DNA from: JABMPX01 sp964649795
GTDB lineage: Bacteria > Patescibacteriota > Minisyncoccia > Portnoybacterales > UBA2143
Assembly: GCA_964649795.1 (NCBI GenBank)
Contig: CAZYQY010000017.1
Coordinates: 1-11,045 of the forward strand
Length of the DNA stretch: 11,045 bases
Direction: 5' to 3'
A program made the position numbers and the translations under genes. Below are positions 1-6,145 of this stretch, piece by piece (position 1 is the stretch's first letter; each line of letters starts with the position of its first letter). Below the pieces are notes generated by a model. It had not been told where the DNA came from, did no database searches, and was given only the letters and a program-made list of their open reading frames with translations.

Positions 1-7
1 ATAACCG

Positions 8-38
8 TCCCCCTTCCCCTTATCAAGGGGAAGGGGGA
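8..38. repeat. GC-rich perfect hairpin, likely dispersed intergenic repeat
   Basis: Arms at 8-21 and 25-38 pair perfectly over 14 bp around the 3-nt loop ATC; the arm reads TCCCCCTTCCCCTT. The G-rich motif AAGGGGG recurs just downstream, at about 41-47 and 72-78. No T-tract follows on either strand, so it does not look like an intrinsic terminator. C/G-run hairpins around a TTATCAA core are, from memory, common between genes in CPR genomes, so a dispersed repeat is the likeliest reading. That step is recall, not something the window proves. Confidence 0.6.
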
Positions 39-98
39 TAAAGGGGGATGGGGTCACCTAATAAAAACCTAAAGGGGGTGAGGTTGATAAAGAATCTA

Positions 99-104
99 TA
101 TAAT
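99..104 (+). promoter_or_regulatory. possible -10 box for the first surface gene
   Basis: A perfect TATAAT lies 64 bp before the first start codon. No good -35 sits at 16-18 bp; the only similar hexamer, TTGATA at 84-89, is just 9 bp away. In this AT-rich DNA a lone TATAAT is weak evidence. Confidence 0.25.
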
Positions 105-168
105 AGCAGGCTGGACTTCTTTTAAGGATAAGTGGTATATGTAGGTAACATCGGATTGGAGGTGAGCT

Positions 169-951
169 ATGCTGGAAACGCTTTCAACTGAGACGCTTGA
201 GGCTGTCTTTGACACATTACCGGTAGATTTAACTTTTGTTGATGAGAATGGGGAAGATTTTCAATTAGCGTTGGATGATGACGGCTACGTTGTTATTGAC
301 AAGCTGAAAGTCAAGGATTTGGAAATTGTTGAGGGAGGGCAGATGACTTTGCCTGATGGGGAAAATCAGATTACAGGAACAGGAATTGTTCCTATTGATT
401 CTGATTTTGCTGTTATTGAGAATAATAGAATTGCAAGCACTTCTAAAATCTTTATCACATTCAATTCTGATTTGAAAGGCAAATCATGGTGGGTTTGCGA
501 GAAAAGAGACGCTGAATTATTTCGGCTCTGTTTGAGTGGAACAACTAATAAAGAACTTAATTTTGATTACTGGATAGTGCAGACCATGTTGACGGGAACC
601 ACAACTCTAGAAGTAATTTCTACTACAACTGAGCCAGTTATAGAAGAACCCGTAGTAGTAGAAGAAGAAGAAGAGGCGCCTGTTGTAGAAGAGGAAGAAC
701 CTGTAGTAGAAGAAGAAATTGTTGAGGATCCTGTAGTTGAGGAAGAAGTAGCTGAAGAACCTGTAGTAGAGGAAGAAGTAGCTGAAGAAGAACCAATAAT
801 AGAAGAAGAGGAAGAACCCGTAGTAGAAGCTCCGATTTTATCTCCGACAGAGTCGGAGGAAGAAAATCGAGAGTCCGCGATTTCTGAACCAAATCAGGAT
901 GATTTGGAAGAAATCGGGAAAGAACCTGTAGTTGAGGAAGAGGGCATATGA
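169..951 (+). CDS. small beta-rich surface-type protein with acidic E/V/P repeat tail
   Basis: 260 aa, function unknown. The start is well supported: GGAGGTGA at 158-165 precedes the ATG, and an in-frame TGA at 163-165 rules out an upstream extension. Residues 1-55 hold short acidic strand-like segments. Residues ~58-140 resemble a beta-rich module (LPDGENQ, a central SKIFITF strand, closing FDYWIVQ) that I recall near the C-termini of large CPR surface proteins. Residues 155-260 are low-complexity Glu/Val/Pro sequence with EEPVVEEE repeats. No signal peptide, membrane segment or lipobox is visible, which is odd for an envelope protein. It may be the detached C-terminal part of a longer surface protein, or a cytoplasmic partner of the next gene, whose ATG overlaps its stop as ATGA. 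The coding frame is sound; any role is inference. Confidence 0.8.
   Translation: MLETLSTETLEAVFDTLPVDLTFVDENGEDFQLALDDDGYVVIDKLKVKDLEIVEGGQMTLPDGENQITGTGIVPIDSDFAVIENNRIASTSKIFITFNSDLKGKSWWVCEKRDAELFRLCLSGTTNKELNFDYWIVQTMLTGTTTLEVISTTTEPVIEEPVVVEEEEEAPVVEEEEPVVEEEIVEDPVVEEEVAEEPVVEEEVAEEEPIIEEEEEPVVEAPILSPTESEEENRESAISEPNQDDLEEIGKEPVVEEEGI
739..789 (+). repeat. 30-bp-period tandem repeat in the acidic tail
   Basis: GAGGAAGAAGTAGCTGAAGA occurs at 739-758 and again at 769-788, an exact 30-bp period encoding a 10-residue unit (EEEVAEEPVV). Looser copies extend to about 640-830. Such a repeat could change length by slippage in whole 10-residue steps, keeping frame. Confidence 0.8.
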
Positions 952-3900
952 AAAAATTCTTCATCAAACACAAAAAAATAACATATATTATTACCTTATC
1001 TTTGCTATTCTGCATAAGTATGTTTTTAGCATACAGAATCTCTAATCCTGACATAGGAGAAGACATACTTCATGCCTTGGACCAGAAGATTCTTTTTTCA
1101 TACACAGATGACAATACTAATGAAGATTTAATAATAAAAAGCGATAAAAAAAACTATGATGGATTCAATAACAACATAGTATATTTTAATATCAAAAACA
1201 CTAACAGAGGAGCAGAATTGATTGACTTACAAGTATATTTTGATAATAAGCAAGGAGATGTAGAAAACATAGAAAAATGGGATAAAATAGAAAAACAATG
1301 GATTTCATTATCTGACCAGCCATTTGCTCTTGTTCAAGAACAAGATGTATATGAAGAACCTACTAGAATAAAGAAAATATTCAATTTCATTGCCCGTCTT
1401 TGGACAAGAGAACATGATACACCCAAATCAGGCCTTATTGTCAAAAAACGCACTGAATACATCACAGAATCCAAAGAAACAGCATATTTCAGAATGGCAA
1501 TCAATTATCCTCCTTTTTCCAAGGGAGAGTTCTACATAGAAGCAAAAGGAGATAAAGGAGGTTATGGATTATTAGATCCATGGTACAGCTCTAGCTGGTC
1601 ATACAGGAAAAGGATTAATCTAAACAGCAGCCAGATATCTACAACTACGGATAGCTTCCCTGTTTTAGCTACAAGCACAGACGCTGATTTGGCAAGCAAA
1701 GCAAGAAGTGATGGATATGATATTGTTTTCACTGATTCTGATGGTGAAACCCTGCTTAATTATGAGAGAGAGAAGTTTGATTCAGACACAGGAGAGATGG
1801 TTTATTGGATTAACACAGACATATCATCCACAACAGACAAGGTTGTTTATATGTATTATGGCAATGCCTCAGCTTCGGACTTAGCCACAACCACAGGCGT
1901 GTGGGATGATAATTATGTGATGGTTCAGCATATGCAAGAAGACCCATCAGGCGACGCTCCACAGATAATAGATTCAACTTCAAATGATAATGATGGAACT
2001 TCTGCAGGGACAATGCTTACCGAAGACCAAGTAGCAGGACAAGTAGACGGGAGTTTGGATTTTGATGGGGGGAATGATTATGCTTATGGAACTCTCCAAG
2101 AATTATATAGACAACCTAAAACTATAAGTGCTTGGATAAAATTGGACCAAGTAGGAGTAAATACGGGTGTTTTTAGTATTGGAAATACTTATAATAACAG
2201 CAGTCCACAAACATATTTAAGAATAGGAGTTAATAATAGATTATCTTCTTTTGGACAGTATGATGCAACCTATGATTATTTAGAATGTGACCATACACTT
2301 GTTACTGGAACTTGGTATTTTGTGACTTTTGTAGATTTAGTTGATGCAGGTCAGGCTTATCATTGGTATTTAAATAGTCAGGAATGTTCTTATGTTGCAT
2401 CAACAGTTCATGATTATGTAGATAGAACTGATACAGCAAATAATTATTATATTGCTTCAGGATATAACCCTTACTTCGACGGCACTATAGACGAAGTGCG
2501 TATCTCTAACATCGTCCGCTCTGATCAAGACATAGCAACAGAATACAACAACCAATCAGCAGTAAGCGAGTTTATAACATTCGGGGCGGAGGAGAGCATT
2601 GTTCCAAGCATTACTTCTGTTACAGATTCTCCGGATCCTGCCCAGCATAGCTCCACTATTACTTTTTCCGTTGACTGGAACGATGATATTGATCCTAGTG
2701 AAAATGTTAAAGTTAAAATTTGCAAAACAGATTCTTTGACCGGCCAAAACTGCGACGGCGGGCATTATGCCAGTTCTACCGCTTTTACCACCAGCGACCC
2801 GGAAACAGCAACTTATATTGTCCAAGCGGATGATGTTGGCGCGAAAGATTATTACGCTTTTGTCTGCAATGATGATGGCAACTGTTCCGGCTCTACGCAT
2901 GGTGCTTTTACTATTAGAACAACCCAGGTGAACACTCCATACACAAACAGCGGCAGATGGTATAATGCCAACTGGAAATATAGAAGAGCCATAACCCTGC
3001 AATCCAGCCAAATTTCCACAACTACAGACAGCTTTGCTGTTTTGGCAACCACGACTTTATCTGATTTGAAATCTTACGCCCATGACGGGCATGTGGGGAA
3101 CAGCGATGGCTATGATATTGTTTTCACTGATTCTGACGGAGAAACCCTGCTTAATTATGAGAGAGAAAAGTTTGATTCAGACACAGGAGAGATGGTTTAT
3201 TGGATTAATACAGACATATCATCCACAACAGACAAGGTTGTTTATATGTATTATGGCAATGCCTCAGCTTCTGATTTAGCCACAACCACAGGCGTGTGGG
3301 ATGATGAGTATGTGATGGTCAATCATTTAGCCCACGATGGAGTGGCGACTACAACCTATCCTGATTTTCTTGACAGCACCAAATACAATAACGACGGCTC
3401 AAGCGTACTTATGAACAGCGATGATTTAGTTGACGGGCAGGCAAACGGAGCTTTGGATTTTGATGGGGTGGATGATTATGTGGATGCGGGTAGCGGGAGT
3501 AGTTTGAATTTAAATAAAAGTTTAACTCTCTCTGCATGGGTTAATCCAGATGAAGAACAAAATACTTATATATTAGCAAAAAGGAGTGATGTTGCTAATG
3601 GTTATAATATTATCTTAATGCCTGGTTCTGCTTTAAAGACAGTTGATGGAGGCGGTAGCGTCGTTGATAGTGGTTTCACATTAGATTCTAATGTTTGGCA
3701 ACATGTGGTAATAGTTATTAATTCAGATGGAACTGGAGTGACATTTTATCGTAATACAGTCTCATCAGGAGAAAAGGCTATGACTGCTCATCCAGATAGT
3801 CCCACGCAAAAGTTATTTATTGGTTCAAGGAATGGAGGGGCTTTACCATTTGACGGCACAATAGACGAAGTGCGTATTTCCAACATCGCCCGTTCTGCCC

Positions 3901-4691
3901 AAGACATAGCAACAGAATATAACAACCAATCAGCCGTAAGCGAGTTTATGACATTCGGGGCGGAGGAAAGTTTGAATCGGGTCACGATTGTGAACGCGCC
4001 TACTACTTATCGCTTAAACGACGGCTTGGTAGGTAATTGGACTTTTAATGGGCAGGATATGGATTGGAGTTCTACAACCGCAGAAGCTCTTGACCGTAGT
4101 GGCAATTCTAATAATGGCAATGTGGTCAATGGCGCCACCCCAGTAATCGGCATCTCTGGCCAAGCCTTGGATTTTGATGGGGTGGATGATTACATTCTGG
4201 TTGGCGATAATGATAGTTTAGATGGACATACTTCTATGTCTTGGAGCTTTTGGGTAAATATTAGTTCAGATGGCAATAATAAGAAAATAATAAATAAATA
4301 TACAGGGTCATCTGGCAAAAGGTCTTATTATATATATATCAAAAGCAATGAAGACCTTACTCTTTTAGTTTCTTCAAATGGAAGTAATTATGAATTCAAA
4401 ACAGCACAAACAAATTTATTACTAAATCAGTGGTATCATATAGTGGTTGTTTTTGATGGCGGTGTTTTTGATACTTATGTAGATGGAAGTGTAGTTTCAG
4501 ATGATGGTGATTTTTCCACACATACTTCTATTTATGCGGGAAGTGATAATTTACAGATTAGTGGATCTGGAGTTACGAGCTTATTATCAGGTCTCATAGA
4601 CGAAGTGCGGGTGTATGATAGGGCGTTATCTGTGGATGAAGTAGGGGAGCTGTATAGGGCGGGGGCGAGGAGGTTTAAGATAAAAAATTAG
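948..4691 (+). CDS. membrane-anchored multidomain surface protein, 2x DUF2341 and 3x LamG-like
   Basis: 1247 aa. A basic N-terminus (MKKFFIKHKK) and one hydrophobic segment at ~11-29 form a signal peptide or signal anchor; the Cys in LSLLFC does not fit a lipobox. Residues 30-210 are an unassigned, probably beta-rich stalk. DUF2341 modules start with WSYRKR (~217) and WKYRR (~676). LamG-like (concanavalin A-like) modules lie at about 367-535, 833-990 and 1029-1240; each opens with LDFDG and closes with IDEVR. An Ig/Fn3-like domain with several Cys lies at ~552-657. LamG folds usually bind glycans or proteins, so adhesion or surface display is the likely role; no catalytic site is evident. No C-terminal sorting signal is seen. 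The start overlaps the upstream stop as ATGA, with GAGGAAGAGGG just before it, suggesting translational coupling. Confidence 0.9.
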   Translation: MKKFFIKHKKITYIITLSLLFCISMFLAYRISNPDIGEDILHALDQKILFSYTDDNTNEDLIIKSDKKNYDGFNNNIVYFNIKNTNRGAELIDLQVYFDNKQGDVENIEKWDKIEKQWISLSDQPFALVQEQDVYEEPTRIKKIFNFIARLWTREHDTPKSGLIVKKRTEYITESKETAYFRMAINYPPFSKGEFYIEAKGDKGGYGLLDPWYSSSWSYRKRINLNSSQISTTTDSFPVLATSTDADLASKARSDGYDIVFTDSDGETLLNYEREKFDSDTGEMVYWINTDISSTTDKVVYMYYGNASASDLATTTGVWDDNYVMVQHMQEDPSGDAPQIIDSTSNDNDGTSAGTMLTEDQVAGQVDGSLDFDGGNDYAYGTLQELYRQPKTISAWIKLDQVGVNTGVFSIGNTYNNSSPQTYLRIGVNNRLSSFGQYDATYDYLECDHTLVTGTWYFVTFVDLVDAGQAYHWYLNSQECSYVASTVHDYVDRTDTANNYYIASGYNPYFDGTIDEVRISNIVRSDQDIATEYNNQSAVSEFITFGAEESIVPSITSVTDSPDPAQHSSTITFSVDWNDDIDPSENVKVKICKTDSLTGQNCDGGHYASSTAFTTSDPETATYIVQADDVGAKDYYAFVCNDDGNCSGSTHGAFTIRTTQVNTPYTNSGRWYNANWKYRRAITLQSSQISTTTDSFAVLATTTLSDLKSYAHDGHVGNSDGYDIVFTDSDGETLLNYEREKFDSDTGEMVYWINTDISSTTDKVVYMYYGNASASDLATTTGVWDDEYVMVNHLAHDGVATTTYPDFLDSTKYNNDGSSVLMNSDDLVDGQANGALDFDGVDDYVDAGSGSSLNLNKSLTLSAWVNPDEEQNTYILAKRSDVANGYNIILMPGSALKTVDGGGSVVDSGFTLDSNVWQHVVIVINSDGTGVTFYRNTVSSGEKAMTAHPDSPTQKLFIGSRNGGALPFDGTIDEVRISNIARSAQDIATEYNNQSAVSEFMTFGAEESLNRVTIVNAPTTYRLNDGLVGNWTFNGQDMDWSSTTAEALDRSGNSNNGNVVNGATPVIGISGQALDFDGVDDYILVGDNDSLDGHTSMSWSFWVNISSDGNNKKIINKYTGSSGKRSYYIYIKSNEDLTLLVSSNGSNYEFKTAQTNLLLNQWYHIVVVFDGGVFDTYVDGSVVSDDGDFSTHTSIYAGSDNLQISGSGVTSLLSGLIDEVRVYDRALSVDEVGELYRAGARRFKIKN
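1707..1926 (+). repeat. DUF2341 direct repeat, copy 1
   Basis: Matches 3102-3321 at a constant offset of 1395 bp (465 codons). By eye about ten bases differ over the first ~215. Nearly all differences are synonymous, so the encoded stretch from DGYDIVFTDSDG to TTGVWDD is identical in both copies. This fits a recent duplication or ongoing gene conversion within the surface gene. Confidence 0.9.
2478..2597 (+). repeat. LamG exit-edge direct repeat, copy 1
   Basis: Matches 3852-3971 at a 1374-bp offset (458 codons), with roughly a dozen differences over 120 bp. It encodes the end of LamG module 1 and the linker after it (IDEVRISN, then QDIATEYNNQSAVSEF and FGAEES). The LamG core just upstream is not conserved between copies. 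Confidence 0.9.
3102..3321 (+). repeat. DUF2341 direct repeat, copy 2
   Basis: Second copy of the 1707-1926 segment, in the same frame. The sequence before it has diverged: this copy has an extra HDGHVGN-type loop before SDGYD. The near-identity is therefore local, not a uniform property of the whole module. Confidence 0.9.
3852..3971 (+). repeat. LamG exit-edge direct repeat, copy 2
   Basis: Second copy of 2478-2597, closing LamG module 2. Its core motif ATAGACGAAGTGCG (3861-3874) also occurs at 2487-2500 and 4596-4609, so all three LamG modules share this DNA at their 3' edge. Confidence 0.9.
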
Positions 4692-4698
4692 CAAATGT

Positions 4699-4745
4699 GG
4701 ATAAAATGTATTTGACAAATACAAAAAATCGGATAAAATGTATTT
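4699..4745 (+). repeat. 15-bp direct repeat forming the DUF4143 gene promoter
   Basis: GGATAAAATGTATTT occurs exactly at 4699-4713 and 4731-4745, a 32-bp period. The second copy supplies the predicted -10 (TAAAAT) and ends one base before the ATG at 4746. The end of the first copy runs into the predicted -35 (TTGACA, 4712-4717). Confidence 0.85.
4712..4739 (+). promoter_or_regulatory. consensus sigma70-type promoter for the DUF4143 ATPase
   Basis: A perfect -35 TTGACA (4712-4717) and -10 TAAAAT (4734-4739) are separated by 16 bp. Initiation 6-8 bp after the -10 falls at 4745-4747, on the ATG at 4746, and no Shine-Dalgarno lies between them. The transcript is thus predicted to be leaderless. 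Confidence 0.7.
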
Positions 4746-5951
4746 ATGAGCATAATAAGAGATGTTACAATAAAATCAAAAAAGTATTTGGACGCCAAAG
4801 AGATATTGGTTTTTTCTGGCGCCAGACAATCCGGCAAAACAACTATATTAAAACAAATACAAACGGAGCTAGAAATCAAGAATAAACCATGTTATTTTTT
4901 AAATTTAGAGGATCCAGAATATTTAGGATTATTAAACAAAACTCCGAGAAATCTATTTAAGATTTTTTCTTTGGACTTAAATATGAGAAATTTTGTTTTT
5001 ATTGACGAAGTTCAATATTTAAAGGATCCTTCTAATTTTCTTAAATTTATTTTCGACGAATACGGGGAGAAAATAAAATTGATTGTTTCCGGCTCATCAG
5101 CGTTCTATTTGGACAAGAAGTTTAAAGAGTCATTGGCTGGCAGAAAAAAAATCTTTAATGTATGCACGGTTTCTTTCAACGAATTTTTGAGATTTAAAAA
5201 TAAGGATGATTTGGCTAAAAATGATTTTAAAAAATTAAGTTTAGAAGAAAAAAATAAAGTGAGCGTTTATTATAGGGAATTTATGATTTTCGGCGGTTAT
5301 CCAAGAGTGGTTTTATCTCCAATAGAAGAAAAAAAGGAAATTTTAAAAGAATTGGCGTACTCTTACATAAAAAAAGACATTTATGAGTCAAATATAAAGC
5401 AAGATGAAATGTTTTATAAATTGTTCAAGATTTTGGCCGGCCAAGTTGGAGGATTATGCAATGCGTCGGAATTGGCAAATACTCTGAATGTTTCCAGATC
5501 AGCCATTGATAATTATTTGTATGTCATGCAAAAATCTTTTCATTTAGCGCTAATAAAACCGTTTTTTCAGAATATTAGAAAAGAAATTACTAAAATGCCA
5601 AAGGTTTATTTTATGGATTTAGGATTAAGGAATTTTTTTGTTGATAATTTTAATCCGTTTGAGACAAGAAGCGATAAGGGGCAATTGTTGGAAAATGCTG
5701 TTTATAGACAATTGACAGAAAAGTACGACAGGGACGAAATAAGATTTTGGAGAACAGTCAACCAAAAAGAAATTGATTTTATCGCGGGCAAAAACGCTTT
5801 TGAAGTGAAAACAAGCGCTAAAAGTATAAGAAAAGATTATTATAAGTTATTTTTAGAAGCGTATCCAGATATAAAATTAAGTTTTGTTTCTATTGACAGC
5901 GAGTTTGATTCTATTGCTAATATTCTTGTTAAAGATGTTTGGGAAATTTAA
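4746..5951 (+). CDS. DUF4143 family ATP-binding protein (AAA_14 + DUF4143)
   Basis: 401 aa, typical length for the family. Walker A is GARQSGKTT at 25-33 and Walker B is FVFIDEVQ at ~83-90, with a sensor-like SGSSA at 115-119. A probable winged helix (~225-280, around SELANTLNVSRSAIDNYL) follows. The C-terminal DUF4143 part contains EIDFI (342-346) and FEVK (352-355), spaced like the catalytic strands of a PD-(D/E)XK nuclease; whether it cuts DNA is not known. The family is widespread, often present in several copies per genome and often patchily distributed; its role is unsettled. The gene stands alone with its own promoter, 54 bp after the surface gene. It is AT-rich, and no clear terminator hairpin follows; only a T-run near 5977-5983 is seen. 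Confidence 0.92.
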   Translation: MSIIRDVTIKSKKYLDAKEILVFSGARQSGKTTILKQIQTELEIKNKPCYFLNLEDPEYLGLLNKTPRNLFKIFSLDLNMRNFVFIDEVQYLKDPSNFLKFIFDEYGEKIKLIVSGSSAFYLDKKFKESLAGRKKIFNVCTVSFNEFLRFKNKDDLAKNDFKKLSLEEKNKVSVYYREFMIFGGYPRVVLSPIEEKKEILKELAYSYIKKDIYESNIKQDEMFYKLFKILAGQVGGLCNASELANTLNVSRSAIDNYLYVMQKSFHLALIKPFFQNIRKEITKMPKVYFMDLGLRNFFVDNFNPFETRSDKGQLLENAVYRQLTEKYDRDEIRFWRTVNQKEIDFIAGKNAFEVKTSAKSIRKDYYKLFLEAYPDIKLSFVSIDSEFDSIANILVKDVWEI

Positions 5952-6036
5952 TTTTTAGAAGAAGCTCGCATTTAGATTTTTTTGGAGGTTCAAATTAAAG
6001 TAAGGGTTTGAAACGCATTGTGTAGGAGAAGCAAGT

Positions 6037-6060
6037 ATGCCGCTATATTTTAATATGTAA
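6037..6060 (+). other. seven-codon micro-ORF with ribosome-binding site upstream of recA
   Basis: AGGAG at 6024-6028 lies 8 nt before an ATG that opens a 7-codon frame (MPLYFNM) ending in TAA, 9 nt before the large palindrome. The arrangement resembles a leader peptide, but I see no convincing promoter before it. The best recA promoter lies downstream of it, so it may be chance. A GGAGG at 5984-5988 has no start codon to serve. Confidence 0.25.
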
Positions 6061-6069
6061 TTTACATTA

Positions 6070-6109
6070 AAGTATGCCACGTGGCTTATTTAAGGCACGT
6101 AGTATACTT
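6070..6109. promoter_or_regulatory. 40-nt near-perfect palindrome abutting the recA -35, possible operator
   Basis: Arms of 18 nt (6070-6087 and 6092-6109) flank a 4-nt loop. Pairing fails at only two positions, one C-A and one G-G, plus one G-T wobble. The left arm begins AAGTATGCCACGTG and the right arm ends CACGTAGTATACTT. The left motif AAGTATGCC also occurs at 6033-6041. The last two bases are the first two of the predicted -35. A regulator-binding site is the simplest reading; an RNA hairpin is possible if transcripts start further upstream. No T-tract follows, so it is not a typical terminator. I do not recognise a LexA box. Confidence 0.6.
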
Positions 6110-6136
6110 GACCATTATAAACAATTAGAATAAAAT
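6108..6136 (+). promoter_or_regulatory. recA promoter
   Basis: -35 TTGACC (6108-6113), a 17-bp spacer and -10 TAAAAT (6131-6136). Initiation at about 6143 would leave only ~3 nt before the ATG at 6146. No Shine-Dalgarno is present, so recA is predicted to be leaderless or almost so. Confidence 0.65.
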
Positions 6137-6145
6137 AAGAGATAT

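Noticed and set aside
930..960. A frameshift or programmed -1 shift fusing the first two genes
   Set aside because: The ATGA junction has a proper start with a purine-rich site before it, and the second protein begins with a clean signal-anchor. No slippery heptamer is obvious, so two coupled genes are the simpler reading.
990..1040. Lipoprotein signal in the large surface protein
   Set aside because: The only Cys in the hydrophobic stretch is preceded by Phe (LLFC), which does not fit the lipobox. A signal anchor or ordinary signal peptide fits better.
638..1066. Minus-strand open frame of 142 codons rich in Leu
   Set aside because: It is the antisense of the GAAGAA-rich Glu repeat of the first gene, which automatically reads as Leu-rich. 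It has no independent coding signal.
2556..3011. Minus-strand open frame of 151 codons inside the surface gene
   Set aside because: It is fully overlapped by the well-supported 1247-aa gene, has no recognisable domain, and crosses the Ig-like and DUF2341 modules as an antisense shadow.
1707..3971. CRISPR array or diversity-generating retroelement as explanation for the repeats
   Set aside because: The repeats are in-frame coding modules with long spacing. There is no short regular repeat-spacer pattern, no cas gene, and no reverse transcriptase or template repeat in the window.
4697..4885. Short GTG-start + frame overlapping the start of the DUF4143 gene
   Set aside because: It runs out of frame through the Walker A coding region and has no ribosome-binding site, so it is a shadow.
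5952..5985. Intrinsic terminator after the DUF4143 gene
   Set aside because: A run of seven T's is present, but I could find no stable stem directly before it.
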